A stretch of 64,000 nucleotides of DNA from Ectothiorhodospira magna (GTDB lineage: Bacteria; Pseudomonadota; Gammaproteobacteria; Ectothiorhodospirales; Ectothiorhodospiraceae), in assembly GCF_900110965.1 (NCBI RefSeq), contig NZ_FOFO01000002.1, positions 62,001 to 126,000 on the forward strand. The letters are read 5' to 3'. Below the pieces are notes generated by a model, which was not told the origin of the DNA, ran no database searches, and worked only from the letters and a program-made list of their open reading frames with translations. A program made the position numbers and the translations under genes. Positions 18,476 through 29,092 of this stretch are shown piece by piece. Numbering within the stretch: position 1 is the first letter of the stretch; every line of letters begins with the position of its first letter.

Positions 18476-19735
18476 ATGAACCTCACTGAACTCAAGCGTA
18501 AATCGGCCTCCGAGCTGGTAGAACTCGCGCAGTCCATGGAACTTGAAGGGATGGCGCGGGCACGAAAACAAGACATCATCTTTGCCATTCTCAAATCCCA
18601 CGCCAAAAGTGGCGAGGATATTTTCGGTGATGGGGTGCTGGAAATCCTGCAGGATGGTTTCGGGTTTTTGCGGGGGGCAGACAGTTCCTACCTGGCCGGA
18701 CCGGATGACATCTATGTTTCCCCCAGCCAGATCCGCCGTTTCAGCCTGCGCACTGGCGATACCATTTCCGGCAAGATTCGCCCACCCAAGGAAGGCGAGC
18801 GTTATTTTGCCCTGCTCAAGGTGGACAGGATCAACTTCGAGCCACCGGAAGCGGCCAAGCACAAGGTGCTGTTCGAGAATCTCACGCCGCTGCACGCCTC
18901 CCAACGGATGCGCATGGAGCGGGGTAATGGGTCCACTGAAGACATCACCGCCCGGGTCATCGACATCGTGGCGCCCTTCGGCAAGGGTCAGCGGGGTCTG
19001 ATCGTCTCCCCGCCCAAGGCCGGCAAGACCCTGATGCTGCAGAACATTGCCCAGAGCATCACCACCAACCATCCTGAATGCTATCTCATTGTCCTGCTGA
19101 TCGACGAACGTCCCGAGGAAGTGACGGAGATGTCCCGCATGGTGCAGGGTGAAGTGGTGTCCTCCACCTTCGATGAGCCGGCCAGCCGCCATGTGCAGGT
19201 GGCCGAAATGGTGATCGAGAAGGCCAAGCGTCTGGTGGAGCACAAGCGGGATGTGGTGATCCTGCTGGATTCCATCACCCGTCTGGCCCGGGCCTACAAC
19301 ACCGTGGTGCCGTCCTCCGGCAAGGTGCTCACCGGGGGTGTGGATGCCAATGCCCTGCATCGTCCCAAGCGTTTCTTTGGTGCCGCCCGCAACATCGAGG
19401 AAGGGGGCAGTCTGACCATCCTGGCCACCGCCCTGATTGATACTGGCTCCAAGATGGACGAAGTGATCTACGAAGAGTTCAAGGGCACCGGCAACATGGA
19501 AGTCCATCTGGACCGCCGGATTGCCGAGAAGCGGGTTTACCCGGCCATCAACATCAACCGCTCCGGTACCCGCCGGGAAGAACTGCTCACCGATCCGGAA
19601 GAGTTGCAGAAGCTGTGGATCCTGCGCAAGTTCCTGCACCCGATGGACGAGCTGGAAGCGATGGATTTTCTGTTGGGTCGATTGCAGTCCACCAAGACCA
19701 ACAACGAATTCTTCGACATGATGAAGCGCAGCTGA
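18476..19735 (+). CDS. rho: Transcription termination factor Rho
   Basis: Hexameric RNA-dependent ATPase that terminates transcription. The product has exactly 419 residues, as in E. coli, starting [19 protein letters not shown]. It has the cold-shock-type RNA-binding domain ([16 protein letters not shown], about 50-65), Walker A PPKAGKT (about 179-185), Walker [14 protein letters not shown] and the Q-loop region. A 281-nt leader precedes it, in keeping with autoregulated rho leaders. trxA is not directly upstream, unlike in many relatives. Confidence 0.98.
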   Translation: MNLTELKRKSASELVELAQSMELEGMARARKQDIIFAILKSHAKSGEDIFGDGVLEILQDGFGFLRGADSSYLAGPDDIYVSPSQIRRFSLRTGDTISGKIRPPKEGERYFALLKVDRINFEPPEAAKHKVLFENLTPLHASQRMRMERGNGSTEDITARVIDIVAPFGKGQRGLIVSPPKAGKTLMLQNIAQSITTNHPECYLIVLLIDERPEEVTEMSRMVQGEVVSSTFDEPASRHVQVAEMVIEKAKRLVEHKRDVVILLDSITRLARAYNTVVPSSGKVLTGGVDANALHRPKRFFGAARNIEEGGSLTILATALIDTGSKMDEVIYEEFKGTGNMEVHLDRRIAEKRVYPAININRSGTRREELLTDPEELQKLWILRKFLHPMDELEAMDFLLGRLQSTKTNNEFFDMMKRS

Positions 19736-19831
19736 AGCTGCACTTCAGGGCTGTTGCCGGCTGTTGCTACCTTCCGTGCTTTCCTGGGCGGCCCGCTCTG
19801 GACTCCCGCTTTCGCGGACCTACCATCGCAT

Positions 19832-19863
19832 CCCCGCGCAAGCGGGGGGGGCAGCGCCCCCCC
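19832..19863. repeat. GC-rich hairpins between convergent rho and glgP
   Basis: CCCCGC-GCAA-GCGGGG (19832-19847) merges with a G8/C7 palindrome (19844-19863). The 135-nt gap between the two convergent stop codons holds nothing else. The hairpins could slow or stop transcription from both sides, but there is no T-run. Confidence 0.45.
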
Positions 19864-19870
19864 TCAGACC

Positions 19871-22342
19871 TCACACCCACCCTTCCGGGGAAATACCCCA
19901 GACTTCACGGGCATACTGCATCACCGTGCGGTCGATGGAAAAATACCCCATCCGCGCCGTGTTCAACATCGCCTTGCGCAACCAGGCCTCCTGATTTCGG
20001 TACAGGGCATCTACAGCTTCATGGGCCCGAACATAATCCTCATAGTCGGCCAGCACCATGTACTGATCCTCGGTGAGCAGGTGATGGATCAGGTCGTGAT
20101 AACGTCCCGGCTCCTGGGGCGAGAAGAAACCATCCCGGATCATGTCCAAAGCCCGACGCAACTCCTCATTGGCGGCATAAAAATCCCAGGGCCGATACCC
20201 GTCACGCTTGAGCTGCGCCACCGCATCGGCATTCATGCCAAAAATGAAAATATTGTCCTCACCTACCGCCTCGCGAATCTCGATATTGGCCCCGTCCAGG
20301 GTGCCAATGGTCAGGGCGCCATTCAGGGCCAGCTTCATGTTGCCCGTGCCGGAGGCCTCGGTACCGGCAGTGGAAATTTGCTCTGACAGGTCTGCCGCCG
20401 GAATGATGACCGCTGCCGTGCTGACATCATAATTGGGAATGAAAATCACCTGCTGCTTGTCATTGGCCGGATCATGGTTGACCACATCCGCCACATCATT
20501 GATCAGGCGGATAATCTGCTTGGCCCGCACATAGGATGGCGCCGCCTTGCCGGCAAACAGGGTCACCCTGGGCACCTGTTCCTTGGCCCGACCATCCCGG
20601 ACCCGGTTGTAGCAGGTGATCACATGCAACACATTCAGCAGTTGGCGCTTGTACTCGTGAATGCGCTTGATCTGCACGTCAAACAAGGCATCCGGGCTGA
20701 TGGTGATCCCCATGTGCTGTTTCACCAAAGCCGCCAGATGTTCCTTGTTACGACGCTTGACCTGGGCAAATCCTTCCCGGAATTGGGCATCATTGACCTG
20801 GGGTTCCAATCGCTGCAACTGGCTCAGATCCATGGTCCAGTCATCACCAATATGCCGGGTGATCAAGGCCGCCAGATCGGGGTTGGCCTGATTGAGCCAG
20901 AGCCGGGGCGTGATGCCGTTGGTGATGCTGACAAACCGGCTGGGCCAGAGCCGGTAAAAATCGTTGAACAGGTGTTTTTTCAGCAGATCGGTATGCAGGG
21001 CCGCCACCCCATTGACCATGTGGCTGCCCACCACCGCCAGATGGGCCATACGCACCTGACGGCCCTGGCTTTCGTCGATGATGGACAGGCGCCGGACAAT
21101 GTCATTGTCACCGGGGAAATTGTGACGGACCTCATTGAGGAAATGGAAATTGATGTCGTAGATGATCTGCATGTGACGGGGTAACACCCGCTCCATCAAT
21201 GCCACCGGCCAGGTTTCCAGCGCTTCGGGCATCAGGGTGTGGTTGGTGTAGGAGAACACCCCCTGGGTGATGGCCCAGGCCTGACGCCAGGGCAGTTCGT
21301 GAGTGTCTACCAGCAGGCGCATCAGTTCGGCAACGGCAATGGCCGGATGGGTGTCATTGAGCTGGATTGCCACCATCTCCGGCAGCTTGTCCAGCCCATG
21401 CCCCAGATCCAGATGCCGGAATACGATGTCCTGAATGGAGGCGGAGACGAAAAAATATTCCTGTTTCAGGCGCAGTTCCCGACCAATGGCCGTGGCATCA
21501 TTGGGGTAGAGCACCATGGAAATGGTTTCCGACTCGATCTTTTCCTGCACGGCGCGGATGTAATCGCCTTCGTTGAAGTAGTCCAGATCGAAATCCCGGG
21601 TGGCCTTGGCTGCCCACAGACGCAGGTTGTTGACGTTTTTGTTGCCATAACCTGGGGTGGGGAAGTCGTAGGCCATGGCGATGACTTCCTCACCGTCCTC
21701 CCAATGGTAGCGGGGTTCTCCCCGTTCCCGGTGTTCCACCAGATAGCCGTAAAAACGCACCGGATAAATTTTTTCCGGGCGGGGAAATTCCCAGGGATTG
21801 CCATAGCGCAGCCAGTTATCCGGGTGTTCCACCTGTTCGCCATGTTCGATCCCCTGGTGAAACATGCCAAATTCGTAGCGGATGCCATACCCATACCCCG
21901 GCAGACATTGGGAGGCCATGGAATCCAGGATGCAGGCAGCCAGCCGACCCAGTCCCCCGTTCCCCAGGGCAGCGTCGGATTCCATTTCGACGATTTCATG
22001 CAAATTGGTGCCCAACTCTTCCAGAGCCTCACAGCAGGGTTCATAAAAACCCAGATTCATCAAGCTGTTGACCAGCATGCGGCCAATGAGATACTCCATG
22101 GACAGGTAATAGACCCGCTTGACCTGCTCCTGATCGAACAGGCGCTTGGTATACATGCGTCGTTCGATGATCCGCTCCCGGACCGCATAGGAAACCGCAT
22201 GCAGCCAATCTCGATGGGTCGCAGAGCGGGGATCCTTGCCGACCGCATGGATCAGGGCATCACGAATCGACTCCTTGAGGGCATCCTTGTCACAGGGCAG
22301 GGGCTGAGGGTCTTGTTCGTGGACCATTTCCAGGGTTTTCAT
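19871..22342 (-). CDS. glgP: Glycogen/starch/alpha-glucan phosphorylase
   Basis: PLP-dependent phosphorylase releasing glucose-1-phosphate from alpha-glucans. The 823 residues have MEYLIGRMLVNSLMNLG, GNGGLGRLAACILDSMA and the PLP-lysine motif EASGTGNMKLALNGALTIG near the C terminus, all diagnostic of GT35. Length fits the family. The ATG has GGAGAG 3 nt upstream. A hairpin cluster resembling an IS200/IS605 remnant fills the space between trxA and this gene. No other glycogen genes are in the window. Confidence 0.96.
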   Translation of the reverse strand: MKTLEMVHEQDPQPLPCDKDALKESIRDALIHAVGKDPRSATHRDWLHAVSYAVRERIIERRMYTKRLFDQEQVKRVYYLSMEYLIGRMLVNSLMNLGFYEPCCEALEELGTNLHEIVEMESDAALGNGGLGRLAACILDSMASQCLPGYGYGIRYEFGMFHQGIEHGEQVEHPDNWLRYGNPWEFPRPEKIYPVRFYGYLVEHRERGEPRYHWEDGEEVIAMAYDFPTPGYGNKNVNNLRLWAAKATRDFDLDYFNEGDYIRAVQEKIESETISMVLYPNDATAIGRELRLKQEYFFVSASIQDIVFRHLDLGHGLDKLPEMVAIQLNDTHPAIAVAELMRLLVDTHELPWRQAWAITQGVFSYTNHTLMPEALETWPVALMERVLPRHMQIIYDINFHFLNEVRHNFPGDNDIVRRLSIIDESQGRQVRMAHLAVVGSHMVNGVAALHTDLLKKHLFNDFYRLWPSRFVSITNGITPRLWLNQANPDLAALITRHIGDDWTMDLSQLQRLEPQVNDAQFREGFAQVKRRNKEHLAALVKQHMGITISPDALFDVQIKRIHEYKRQLLNVLHVITCYNRVRDGRAKEQVPRVTLFAGKAAPSYVRAKQIIRLINDVADVVNHDPANDKQQVIFIPNYDVSTAAVIIPAADLSEQISTAGTEASGTGNMKLALNGALTIGTLDGANIEIREAVGEDNIFIFGMNADAVAQLKRDGYRPWDFYAANEELRRALDMIRDGFFSPQEPGRYHDLIHHLLTEDQYMVLADYEDYVRAHEAVDALYRNQEAWLRKAMLNTARMGYFSIDRTVMQYAREVWGISPEGWV

Positions 22343-22361
22343 AATCTCTCCGCCAGGAAAG

Positions 22362-22517
22362 CCGCGATTTCAATCGCGGGAGGAATTGCGGCCGCGGTCT
22401 TGCAGCCACAGGAAAGGATGTGGGCCTTCCACCCACAGGGCCGCAAGGCTCTGCCCCGTAAAGGGCACCAGTGACGCAGGGCTTTCGCCCTCACAAGCCC
22501 CCGACTGCAGTCGGGGG
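22362..22517 (-). repeat. Hairpin-rich element between trxA and glgP, IS200/IS605-like remnant
   Basis: About 156 bp framed by two palindromes: CCCCCGAC-TGCA-GTCGGGGG (22498-22517) and, next to glgP, CCGCGAT-TGAA-ATCGCGG (minus strand, 22362-22379) followed by CTTTCCTGGCG. Between them lie smaller hairpins such as AGGGC-GAAA-GCCCT. The glgP-proximal palindrome has the same TGAA loop, preceding CTCCC and following TTTC pattern as the hairpin before the GlcF-like gene. No transposase frame remains. Confidence 0.5.
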
Positions 22518-22551
22518 GAGTTGACGCACGAACCGGACGGCGCGGAACCCG

Positions 22552-22878
22552 TCAGATGTTCTGATCGATAAATGCCGTCAGCTGGGACTTGGACAAGGCC
22601 CCCACCTTGGTGGCCTCCACATTGCCCCCCTTGAACAGCATCAGCGTGGGAATGCCACGGATACCGAATTTGGGGGGGGTGGCCGGATTTTCGTCAATGT
22701 TCAGCTTGGCCACCTTGAGTTTGCCACTGTATTCGATGGCAATTTCGTCCAGAATGGGGGCGATCATCTTGCAGGGACCGCACCATTCCGCCCAGTAATC
22801 CACAAGGACCGGTTGCTCGGACTTGAGCACATCCTCTTCAAAGCTTGCGTCCGTGACACATGTGATGTTTTCACTCAC
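22552..22878 (-). CDS. trxA: Thioredoxin 1
   Basis: Small cytoplasmic dithiol reductase. The 108 residues carry the active site WCGPC (Cys 33 and 36), the cis-proline in [10 protein letters not shown] and the conserved DYWAEW lead-in. The start is GTG at 22878, with GGAGG 9 nt upstream. It is divergent from rhlB, as in enterobacteria. Confidence 0.97.
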   Translation of the reverse strand: MSENITCVTDASFEEDVLKSEQPVLVDYWAEWCGPCKMIAPILDEIAIEYSGKLKVAKLNIDENPATPPKFGIRGIPTLMLFKGGNVEATKVGALSKSQLTAFIDQNI

Positions 22879-23009
22879 TACAATTGACCTCCGGTTAAAA
22901 TGTTTGGCATCGCACCACCAGGTACCTGGACCCGGAGGGTTCGACGCGCCGCTGGATTGTATTCCAGACGACCACTTCCAATGATACCGCGAGGCAAGGC
23001 CCCATCTCC

Positions 23010-24311
23010 ATGACGGACGAACATCTTTCCGCGACCCATTTCTCAGGACTCGATCTTCCTGCCCCGGTACGTCAGGGTCTGGAAGATGCCGGATTTTCCC
23101 ATTGCACCCCCATTCAGGCCCTGGCTCTGCCCCATGCCCTGACGGGCAAGGATGTGGCCGGCCAGGCCCAGACCGGCACTGGCAAGACGGCCGCTTTTTT
23201 GATCACTGTGCTGACCCATCTGATCCGCCATCCTGCGCCCACAGACCGCCGCCCCAATCAGGTCCGGGCCTTGATCCTGGCCCCCACCCGGGAACTGGCC
23301 ATCCAGATTCACAAGGATGCCCTGGTGCTGGGCGCCCATACCGGCCTGACCCTGGGGCTGGCCTACGGGGGCACCGACTATGACAAGCAGCGCAAGCAGC
23401 TGGCCGATGGGGTGGACATTCTCATCGGCACCCCCGGACGCATCATCGATTACTTCAAGCAGAAGGTCTTTGATCTCAGGCAGACTCAGGTGCTGGTGCT
23501 CGACGAGGCCGATCGCATGTTCGATCTGGGCTTTATCAAGGATGTACGTTTCCTGCTGCGTCGCATGACCCCTGCCACCGAGCGTCAGTCCATGCTGTTT
23601 TCTGCCACCTTGTCCTGGCGGGTGATGGAACTGGCCTACGAGCATATGAACAGCCCGGTAAAGGTGCAGACCCAGGATGAGCAGGTCACCGCCGAACGGG
23701 TGCGTCAGGTGATTTACTACCCCGGTAACGAGGAAAAAATCCCCCTGTTGCTGGGCATCATGAAACGCTCAAACCCGGACCGTTCCATGGTGTTTGTCAA
23801 TACCAAGCACATGGCGGAGAAGGTTACGGCCTGGCTCCAGGGCAACGGCATTCCCACGGCCTTGTTGTCCGGCGATGTGCCCCAGCGCAAGCGCCAGCGG
23901 TTACTGGCCCAGTTCGAGACCAGCGTGTTTCAGGTGCTGGTGGCCACGGATGTGGCGGCCCGGGGGCTGCATATTCCTGATGTATCCCATGTGTTCAACT
24001 TTGATCTGCCTCAGTCCGGCGAGGACTATGTGCATCGCATTGGCCGTACTGGCCGGGCCGGGGCAGAAGGGGACGCCGTCAGCTTTGCCTGTGAGGACTC
24101 GGCCTTTTATCTGCCGGAAATTGAATCCTACATCGGCTTCAAGATCGCCTCCGAGGCAGTGGACCCCCAACTGCTGCTTGAACATGTGCAGCCGCCGGCG
24201 AAGATCGAGCGCAAGCGTGGTGGTTCGGGTGACCGGAGCAAGGGTCGGCCTCCCGCTGATGGGGATAAACCCCGGCGTCGCAGACGGCGCAAGCCCACCG
24301 GGAAAAACTGA
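23010..24311 (+). CDS. rhlB: ATP-dependent RNA helicase RhlB
   Basis: DEAD-box RNA helicase, a degradosome component in E. coli. The 433 residues contain the Q motif ([13 protein letters not shown]), Walker A AQTGTGKT (about 53-60), DEAD in [18 protein letters not shown] and [10 protein letters not shown], and a basic C-terminal tail ([14 protein letters not shown]). Divergence from trxA supports RhlB rather than another DEAD-box paralogue. Confidence 0.93.
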   Translation: MTDEHLSATHFSGLDLPAPVRQGLEDAGFSHCTPIQALALPHALTGKDVAGQAQTGTGKTAAFLITVLTHLIRHPAPTDRRPNQVRALILAPTRELAIQIHKDALVLGAHTGLTLGLAYGGTDYDKQRKQLADGVDILIGTPGRIIDYFKQKVFDLRQTQVLVLDEADRMFDLGFIKDVRFLLRRMTPATERQSMLFSATLSWRVMELAYEHMNSPVKVQTQDEQVTAERVRQVIYYPGNEEKIPLLLGIMKRSNPDRSMVFVNTKHMAEKVTAWLQGNGIPTALLSGDVPQRKRQRLLAQFETSVFQVLVATDVAARGLHIPDVSHVFNFDLPQSGEDYVHRIGRTGRAGAEGDAVSFACEDSAFYLPEIESYIGFKIASEAVDPQLLLEHVQPPAKIERKRGGSGDRSKGRPPADGDKPRRRRRRKPTGKN

Positions 24312-24344
24312 CGGGGCCGGTTGGGCGCGGGGAGCAGTCACAGG

Positions 24345-24353
24345 TGCTAGAAT
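24345..24353 (+). promoter_or_regulatory. Extended -10 promoter candidate for the FAD/Fe-S oxidoreductase
   Basis: TGCTAGAAT (TGn plus TAGAAT, 5 of 6) lies 31 nt before the ATG at 24384 with no good -35, as expected for an extended -10 promoter. Confidence 0.45.
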
Positions 24354-24383
24354 GAGTATCCCTCCCGCAGTGACCCCTCAGCC

Positions 24384-27300
24384 ATGACCGCAAGTACCCG
24401 CATCCGCGAAATCCCCTATAACTACACCTCCTACTCCGACCGGGAGATCGTCATCCGCTTCCTCGGCGAAGGCATGTGGGACGTGCTCAACGAACTGCGC
24501 GCCCGCCGGCGCACCGGTGTCTCCGCCCGGATGCTGTTCGAGGTGCTGGGGGACATGTGGGTGGTCACCCGCAACCCCTATATCCAGGATGACCTGCTGG
24601 GCAACCAGAAGCGACTCACCGCCCTGATCCACGCCCTGGATCACCGGGTGGACCAGATCATCGCCCGAGCCGAGGGCAATCAGCTGGCCCTGGACTTGGC
24701 GGAACAGGCCCGCCGGGCGGTACGACGCTTCGAAGCCTGGTTCCCGGAACAAAAGGCCCTGCGCGCCCGTGCCCGCCGCCTGCTGGGCAAGGTCACCCGC
24801 AAGGACAACATCCACTTCGACGGCCTGGCCCGGGTCTCCCATGTCACCGACGCCACCGACTGGCGCGTGGAACTGCCCTTCGTGGTCATCACCCCGGATT
24901 CCGAGGCGGAGATGGCCGGGGTCATCCAGACCTGCTTCGAACTGGGTCTGACCGTCATTCCCCGGGGGGGCGGCACCGGCTACAACGGCGGCGCCGTGCC
25001 CCTGACCGCCGATGCCGCGGTCATCAACACGGAAAAGCTCGAAGCCTTGAGCGAGGTGGAGTTCGTGGAACTGCCCGGGGTGGAAGGCCCCGTGGCCACC
25101 CTCCGCGCCGAGGCCGGGGTGGTGACCCGCCGGGTGTCCGAGGCCGCGGGGCGCGCCGCCCATGTGTTTGCCGTGGACCCCACCTCCCAGGATGCCTGCA
25201 CCATTGGCGGCAACATTGCCATGAACGCCGGCGGCAAGAAGGCGGTGCTCTGGGGCACGGCCCTGGACAATCTGGTGTCCTGGCGCATGGTCACCCCGGA
25301 GGCCCGCTGGATTGAGGTGGAACGCCTCAATCACAACCTGGGCAAGATCCACGATCAGGAGACCGTGAGCTTTCGCATCACCCGATTCCAGGCCGACGGC
25401 GTGACCCCCGACGGAGAACCCCAGGTCATCTCTTTTCCGGGCCAGGTCTGCCGCAAGGCGGGGCTGGGCAAGGATGTCACCGACAAGCGCCTGCAGGATC
25501 TGCCGGGGATTCAGAAGGAAGGCTGCGATGGCCTGATCACCTCCGCCGTGTTTGTGGTTCATCGCATGGCGGCCCACATGCGCACCATCAGCCTGGAGTT
25601 CTACGGCACCGATCTGCATCAGGCGGTGCCCGCCATTGTCGAGATCAAGGACGCCCTGGAGGCCGATCCCAAGGTGCAACTGGCCGGGCTTGAACACCTG
25701 GACGAGCGCTATGTGCGCGCCGTGGGCTATACCCCCAAGGGGGCGCGACGGGAGCGGCCCAAGATGGTGCTTCTGGCGGACATTGCCAGTGACGACGAGG
25801 CGGCGGTGGGTCTGGCCGCCTCGAAGATGGTGCGTCTGGCCAATGCCCGCAACGGCGACGGCTTCATTGCCGTAAGCCCCGAGGCCCGCCAGCGGTTCTG
25901 GGCCGATCGCAGCCGGACCGCCGCCATTGCCGCCCATACCAACGCCTTTAAGATCAACGAGGACGTGGTGATCCCCCTGGACCGGCTGGCGGAGTACAGC
26001 GAGGGGATCGAGCGCATCAACATCCACCAGTCCCTCACCAACAAGCTGCGCATGGCCGACGAGATCCTGGCCTGCCTGGGCAAGGATCACCGCGCACTGC
26101 TGGAATCCCTGGCCCTGGGCAGCGAGGAGGCCCGGGGCTGGTTTGAGGGCTTGCGCCGGACTGCGGAAGACCATGTGCGCCAGGTGCGGGACCGCTGGCA
26201 GGCCGTTTTGAATCATCTGGAGGATGATGCCCAGGCGGTGGACGACCTGCTGGACGCGCCGTCCCGGGCGGACCGCCGCCCCGGCGACCGGCTGATCCAG
26301 CTGCTGTTGCGTCGCAGCCTGGTGATCTCCTACCGGCGGGAGATTGAGGCCCGGCTATGGGAAATCTTCGATGGCCGCGACCTGGAACCGGTGCGCCGGA
26401 GCATCCAGGCCATCCACGACCGGGTGCTCACCAGTCGCCTGTTCGTGGCCCTGCACATGCATGCCGGTGATGGCAACGTACACACCAATATCCCGGTCAA
26501 CTCCAACGACTACGCCATGATGCACGAGGCCGAGCATATCGTGGACCAGGTGATGACCCTGGCCCGTGAGCTGGGCGGCGTCATCTCCGGGGAGCACGGC
26601 ATCGGCCTGACCAAGATTCAGTATCTGGGGGAGCCGGAGCTCAAGGCCTTTGCCGACTACAAGCGCCGGGTGGACCCCATGGACCGCTTCAACCGGGGCA
26701 AGCTGCAGGCCGGCTCCGGGCTGTCTCGGGCCTATACCCCTTCCCTGCGTCTGGTGCAGGAGGAGGCCCTGATCCTGGAGCAGAGCGAACTGGGGGCACT
26801 CAACGACGACATCCGCGACTGCCTGCGCTGCGGCAAGTGCAAGCCCGTCTGCACCACCCATGTGCCCAGGGCCAACCTGCTGTACTCGCCCCGCAACAAG
26901 ATTCTGGCCACGGGCCTGATCATCGAGGCGTTTCTTTACGAGGAGCAGACCCGTCGCGGCCTGTCCCTGCGGCATTTCGATGAACTCAACGATGTGGCGG
27001 ACCACTGCACCATCTGTCACCGCTGCCTCAAGCCCTGTCCGGTGAACATCGACTTTGGTGACGTGACGGCCCGCATGCGGCGCATCCTCAAGGCCAGAGG
27101 CCAGCGCCGGACCAGTCTGGCGGCCAAGGTCTCCATGACCTTCCTCAACATCAAGGACCCGGCCACCATCAAGCTGATGCGCACCGCCCTGGCCCAGTGG
27201 GGCTTTGCCGGACAGCGCCTGGGGCACCGGATGTTCCAGCGCCTGGGCCTGTTGGAGGATCATCGGCCCGCCGCCACCACGGGACCGGCACCGATCCCCG

Positions 27301-28226
27301 CCCAGGTCATCCACATGGTGAGAAAGCCCCTGCCGGCGGGTCTGCCCTCGCGCACCACCCGGGCCATGCTGGGGCTGGAAGACCCCAGTCACGTGGCCAT
27401 CCTGCGGGATCCGGCGGTGGCGCCGGAGCAGGGCGAGGCGGTGTTCTATTTCCCCGGTTGCGGTTCGGAGCGTCTGTTCAGCCAGTTGAGTCTGGCGACC
27501 CTGGCCATGCTCTACCGTGCTGGTGCCCAGACAGTGCTGCCGCCGGGGTATCTGTGCTGCGGCTACCCCCAGGAATCCGCCGGCGAGGAGGCCAAGGGCA
27601 GGGCGATCACCACCGAGAATCGGGTACTGTTCCATCGGGTGGCCAACACCCTGAACTATCTGGACATCAAGACGGTGGTGGTGTCCTGCGGCACCTGCAT
27701 GGATCAGTTGCTGAAATACGAGTTCGAGCGCATCTTCCCCGGTTGTCGGTTGCTGGACATCCATGAGTATCTGATGGAGAAGGGGGTGACGCTGGAGGCC
27801 GCGCCGGGGGTGGAATACCTGTATCACGATCCCTGCCATTCCCCCATGAAGACCCACGCGCCGCTGCAGGTGGCGGGGAATCTGCTGGGCCGGCCGGTGA
27901 CCCTGTCGGACCGCTGCTGCGGCGAGGCGGGGACCTTTGCGGTGAGTCGCCCGGATGTGGCCACCCAGGTGCGGTTCCGCAAGCAGGAGGAAATCCACAA
28001 GGGCATCACGTCGCTGACCGGCGCGCCGGTGGCCGCCGGCGGCAATGTGAAGTTGCTGACGTCCTGCCCGGCCTGTCAGCAGGGGTTGTCCCGCTACCGG
28101 GAAGATACCGGGACGGAGGTGGACTATATCGTGGTGGAGATGGCCAATGCCCTGCTGGGAGAGCAGTGGCAGGCCCGCTTCATCGAGCAGGCCCGCAGCG
28201 GGGGTATCGAGAAGGTACTGCTCTGA
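24384..28226 (+). CDS. Large FAD/FMN-binding and Fe-S oxidoreductase (DUF3683 type)
   Basis: A 1280-residue fusion. An N-terminal DUF3683-like region (about 1-140) is followed by a GlcD/D-lactate dehydrogenase-type FAD domain with [12 protein letters not shown] (about 192-203) and [14 protein letters not shown]. Two 4Fe-4S motifs follow ([11 protein letters not shown] near 814, [12 protein letters not shown] near 875), then CCG-type domains ([24 protein letters not shown]). This joins glycolate/lactate dehydrogenase catalytic and electron-transfer modules in one chain. The substrate is probably a 2-hydroxyacid, which is inference. It has its own promoter candidate and is convergent with rpiA. 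Confidence 0.88.
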   Translation: MTASTRIREIPYNYTSYSDREIVIRFLGEGMWDVLNELRARRRTGVSARMLFEVLGDMWVVTRNPYIQDDLLGNQKRLTALIHALDHRVDQIIARAEGNQLALDLAEQARRAVRRFEAWFPEQKALRARARRLLGKVTRKDNIHFDGLARVSHVTDATDWRVELPFVVITPDSEAEMAGVIQTCFELGLTVIPRGGGTGYNGGAVPLTADAAVINTEKLEALSEVEFVELPGVEGPVATLRAEAGVVTRRVSEAAGRAAHVFAVDPTSQDACTIGGNIAMNAGGKKAVLWGTALDNLVSWRMVTPEARWIEVERLNHNLGKIHDQETVSFRITRFQADGVTPDGEPQVISFPGQVCRKAGLGKDVTDKRLQDLPGIQKEGCDGLITSAVFVVHRMAAHMRTISLEFYGTDLHQAVPAIVEIKDALEADPKVQLAGLEHLDERYVRAVGYTPKGARRERPKMVLLADIASDDEAAVGLAASKMVRLANARNGDGFIAVSPEARQRFWADRSRTAAIAAHTNAFKINEDVVIPLDRLAEYSEGIERINIHQSLTNKLRMADEILACLGKDHRALLESLALGSEEARGWFEGLRRTAEDHVRQVRDRWQAVLNHLEDDAQAVDDLLDAPSRADRRPGDRLIQLLLRRSLVISYRREIEARLWEIFDGRDLEPVRRSIQAIHDRVLTSRLFVALHMHAGDGNVHTNIPVNSNDYAMMHEAEHIVDQVMTLARELGGVISGEHGIGLTKIQYLGEPELKAFADYKRRVDPMDRFNRGKLQAGSGLSRAYTPSLRLVQEEALILEQSELGALNDDIRDCLRCGKCKPVCTTHVPRANLLYSPRNKILATGLIIEAFLYEEQTRRGLSLRHFDELNDVADHCTICHRCLKPCPVNIDFGDVTARMRRILKARGQRRTSLAAKVSMTFLNIKDPATIKLMRTALAQWGFAGQRLGHRMFQRLGLLEDHRPAATTGPAPIPAQVIHMVRKPLPAGLPSRTTRAMLGLEDPSHVAILRDPAVAPEQGEAVFYFPGCGSERLFSQLSLATLAMLYRAGAQTVLPPGYLCCGYPQESAGEEAKGRAITTENRVLFHRVANTLNYLDIKTVVVSCGTCMDQLLKYEFERIFPGCRLLDIHEYLMEKGVTLEAAPGVEYLYHDPCHSPMKTHAPLQVAGNLLGRPVTLSDRCCGEAGTFAVSRPDVATQVRFRKQEEIHKGITSLTGAPVAAGGNVKLLTSCPACQQGLSRYREDTGTEVDYIVVEMANALLGEQWQARFIEQARSGGIEKVLL

Positions 28227-28227
28227 C

Positions 28228-28259
28228 AAAAAAGCCCCTCTCCCCTTGCGGGAGAGGGG
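28228..28259 (-). terminator. Intrinsic terminator of rpiA
   Basis: A 10-bp stem CCCCTCTCCC / GGGAGAGGGG with a 5-nt loop, followed on the minus strand by C and T6. It lies about 28 nt after the rpiA stop and just after the convergent oxidoreductase stop, so it can serve both. The same stem sequence recurs at 38043-38067. Confidence 0.8.
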
Positions 28260-28287
28260 TTGGGGTGAGGGGAAAACGGAACCCCCC

Positions 28288-28947
28288 TCAGGTCAGGGTC
28301 TTCACCCCGTCCTTGCCGCCCAGAATCAGCACATCCGCCGGGCGCCGGGCAAAGATGCCCACGGTGACCACGCCGGCAATCTGGTTGATCTCCGTCTCCA
28401 GGGCCACCGGATCGGTCATGTCCAGGTTGAACACATCCAGGATCAGGTTGCCGTTGTCGGTGGTGAAGCCGTGACGCAGTTCCGGTTGCCCGCCCAGCTT
28501 GAGCATGGCCCGGCCCACGTGGCTGCGGGCCATGGGAATGACCTCCACCGGCAGGGGGAAGGTGCCCAGCACGTTCACCAGTTTGGAATCGTCGGCGATG
28601 CAGACGAAACGCTCGCTGGCGGCCGCCACGATCTTTTCCCGGGTGAGGGCGCCGCCGCCCCCCTTGATCAGGTGCAGGTGCCGGGTGGCCTCGTCGGCGC
28701 CGTCCACGTACAGGGGAATGGGGCCGACGGCGTTCAGGTCCAGCACCGGGATGCCGTGACCGCGCAGGCGCTCGGCGCTGGCCTCGGAGGAGGCCACGGT
28801 GCCGTCGATGCGGCCCTTCATCTTCGCCAGCAGGTCGATGAAATGATTGGCGGTGGAGCCGGTGCCGATGCCGACGACCATGCCGTCTTCCACGTATTCC
28901 AGGGCCGCTTCGGCGGCGGCCTTCTTCATCTGATCTTGATTGCTCAT
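28288..28947 (-). CDS. rpiA: Ribose-5-phosphate isomerase A
   Basis: Interconverts ribose-5-phosphate and ribulose-5-phosphate. The product has exactly 219 residues, as in E. coli, with [41 protein letters not shown] and ADDSKLV. The ATG at 28947 has GAGG upstream; a longer upstream frame is not RpiA-like. It is divergent from ilvA across a 145-nt gap, the usual rpiA/ilvA arrangement in gammaproteobacteria. Confidence 0.97.
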   Translation of the reverse strand: MSNQDQMKKAAAEAALEYVEDGMVVGIGTGSTANHFIDLLAKMKGRIDGTVASSEASAERLRGHGIPVLDLNAVGPIPLYVDGADEATRHLHLIKGGGGALTREKIVAAASERFVCIADDSKLVNVLGTFPLPVEVIPMARSHVGRAMLKLGGQPELRHGFTTDNGNLILDVFNLDMTDPVALETEINQIAGVVTVGIFARRPADVLILGGKDGVKTLT

Positions 28948-29092
28948 GAGGATGCCTCCTTGGTTGTCGGGGGGGATTCTACATGAGACAGGCGGTGTCG
29001 CACGTCTGCCAGGGTCATGGCGCGAGAACCACTCCCCGGGGAGCGGTCCTTGAGGCTGTAAAACCCACTGCAAGGCATGCATCTTGCCGGGG

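Noticed and set aside
22362-22517. CRISPR-like array in the trxA-glgP gap
   Set aside because: Hairpins differ from one another and there is no repeat-spacer periodicity.
22918-22929. 12-bp perfect palindrome CCAGGTACCTGG in the trxA-rhlB gap as an operator
   Set aside because: No known regulator motif and no positional support relative to a promoter.
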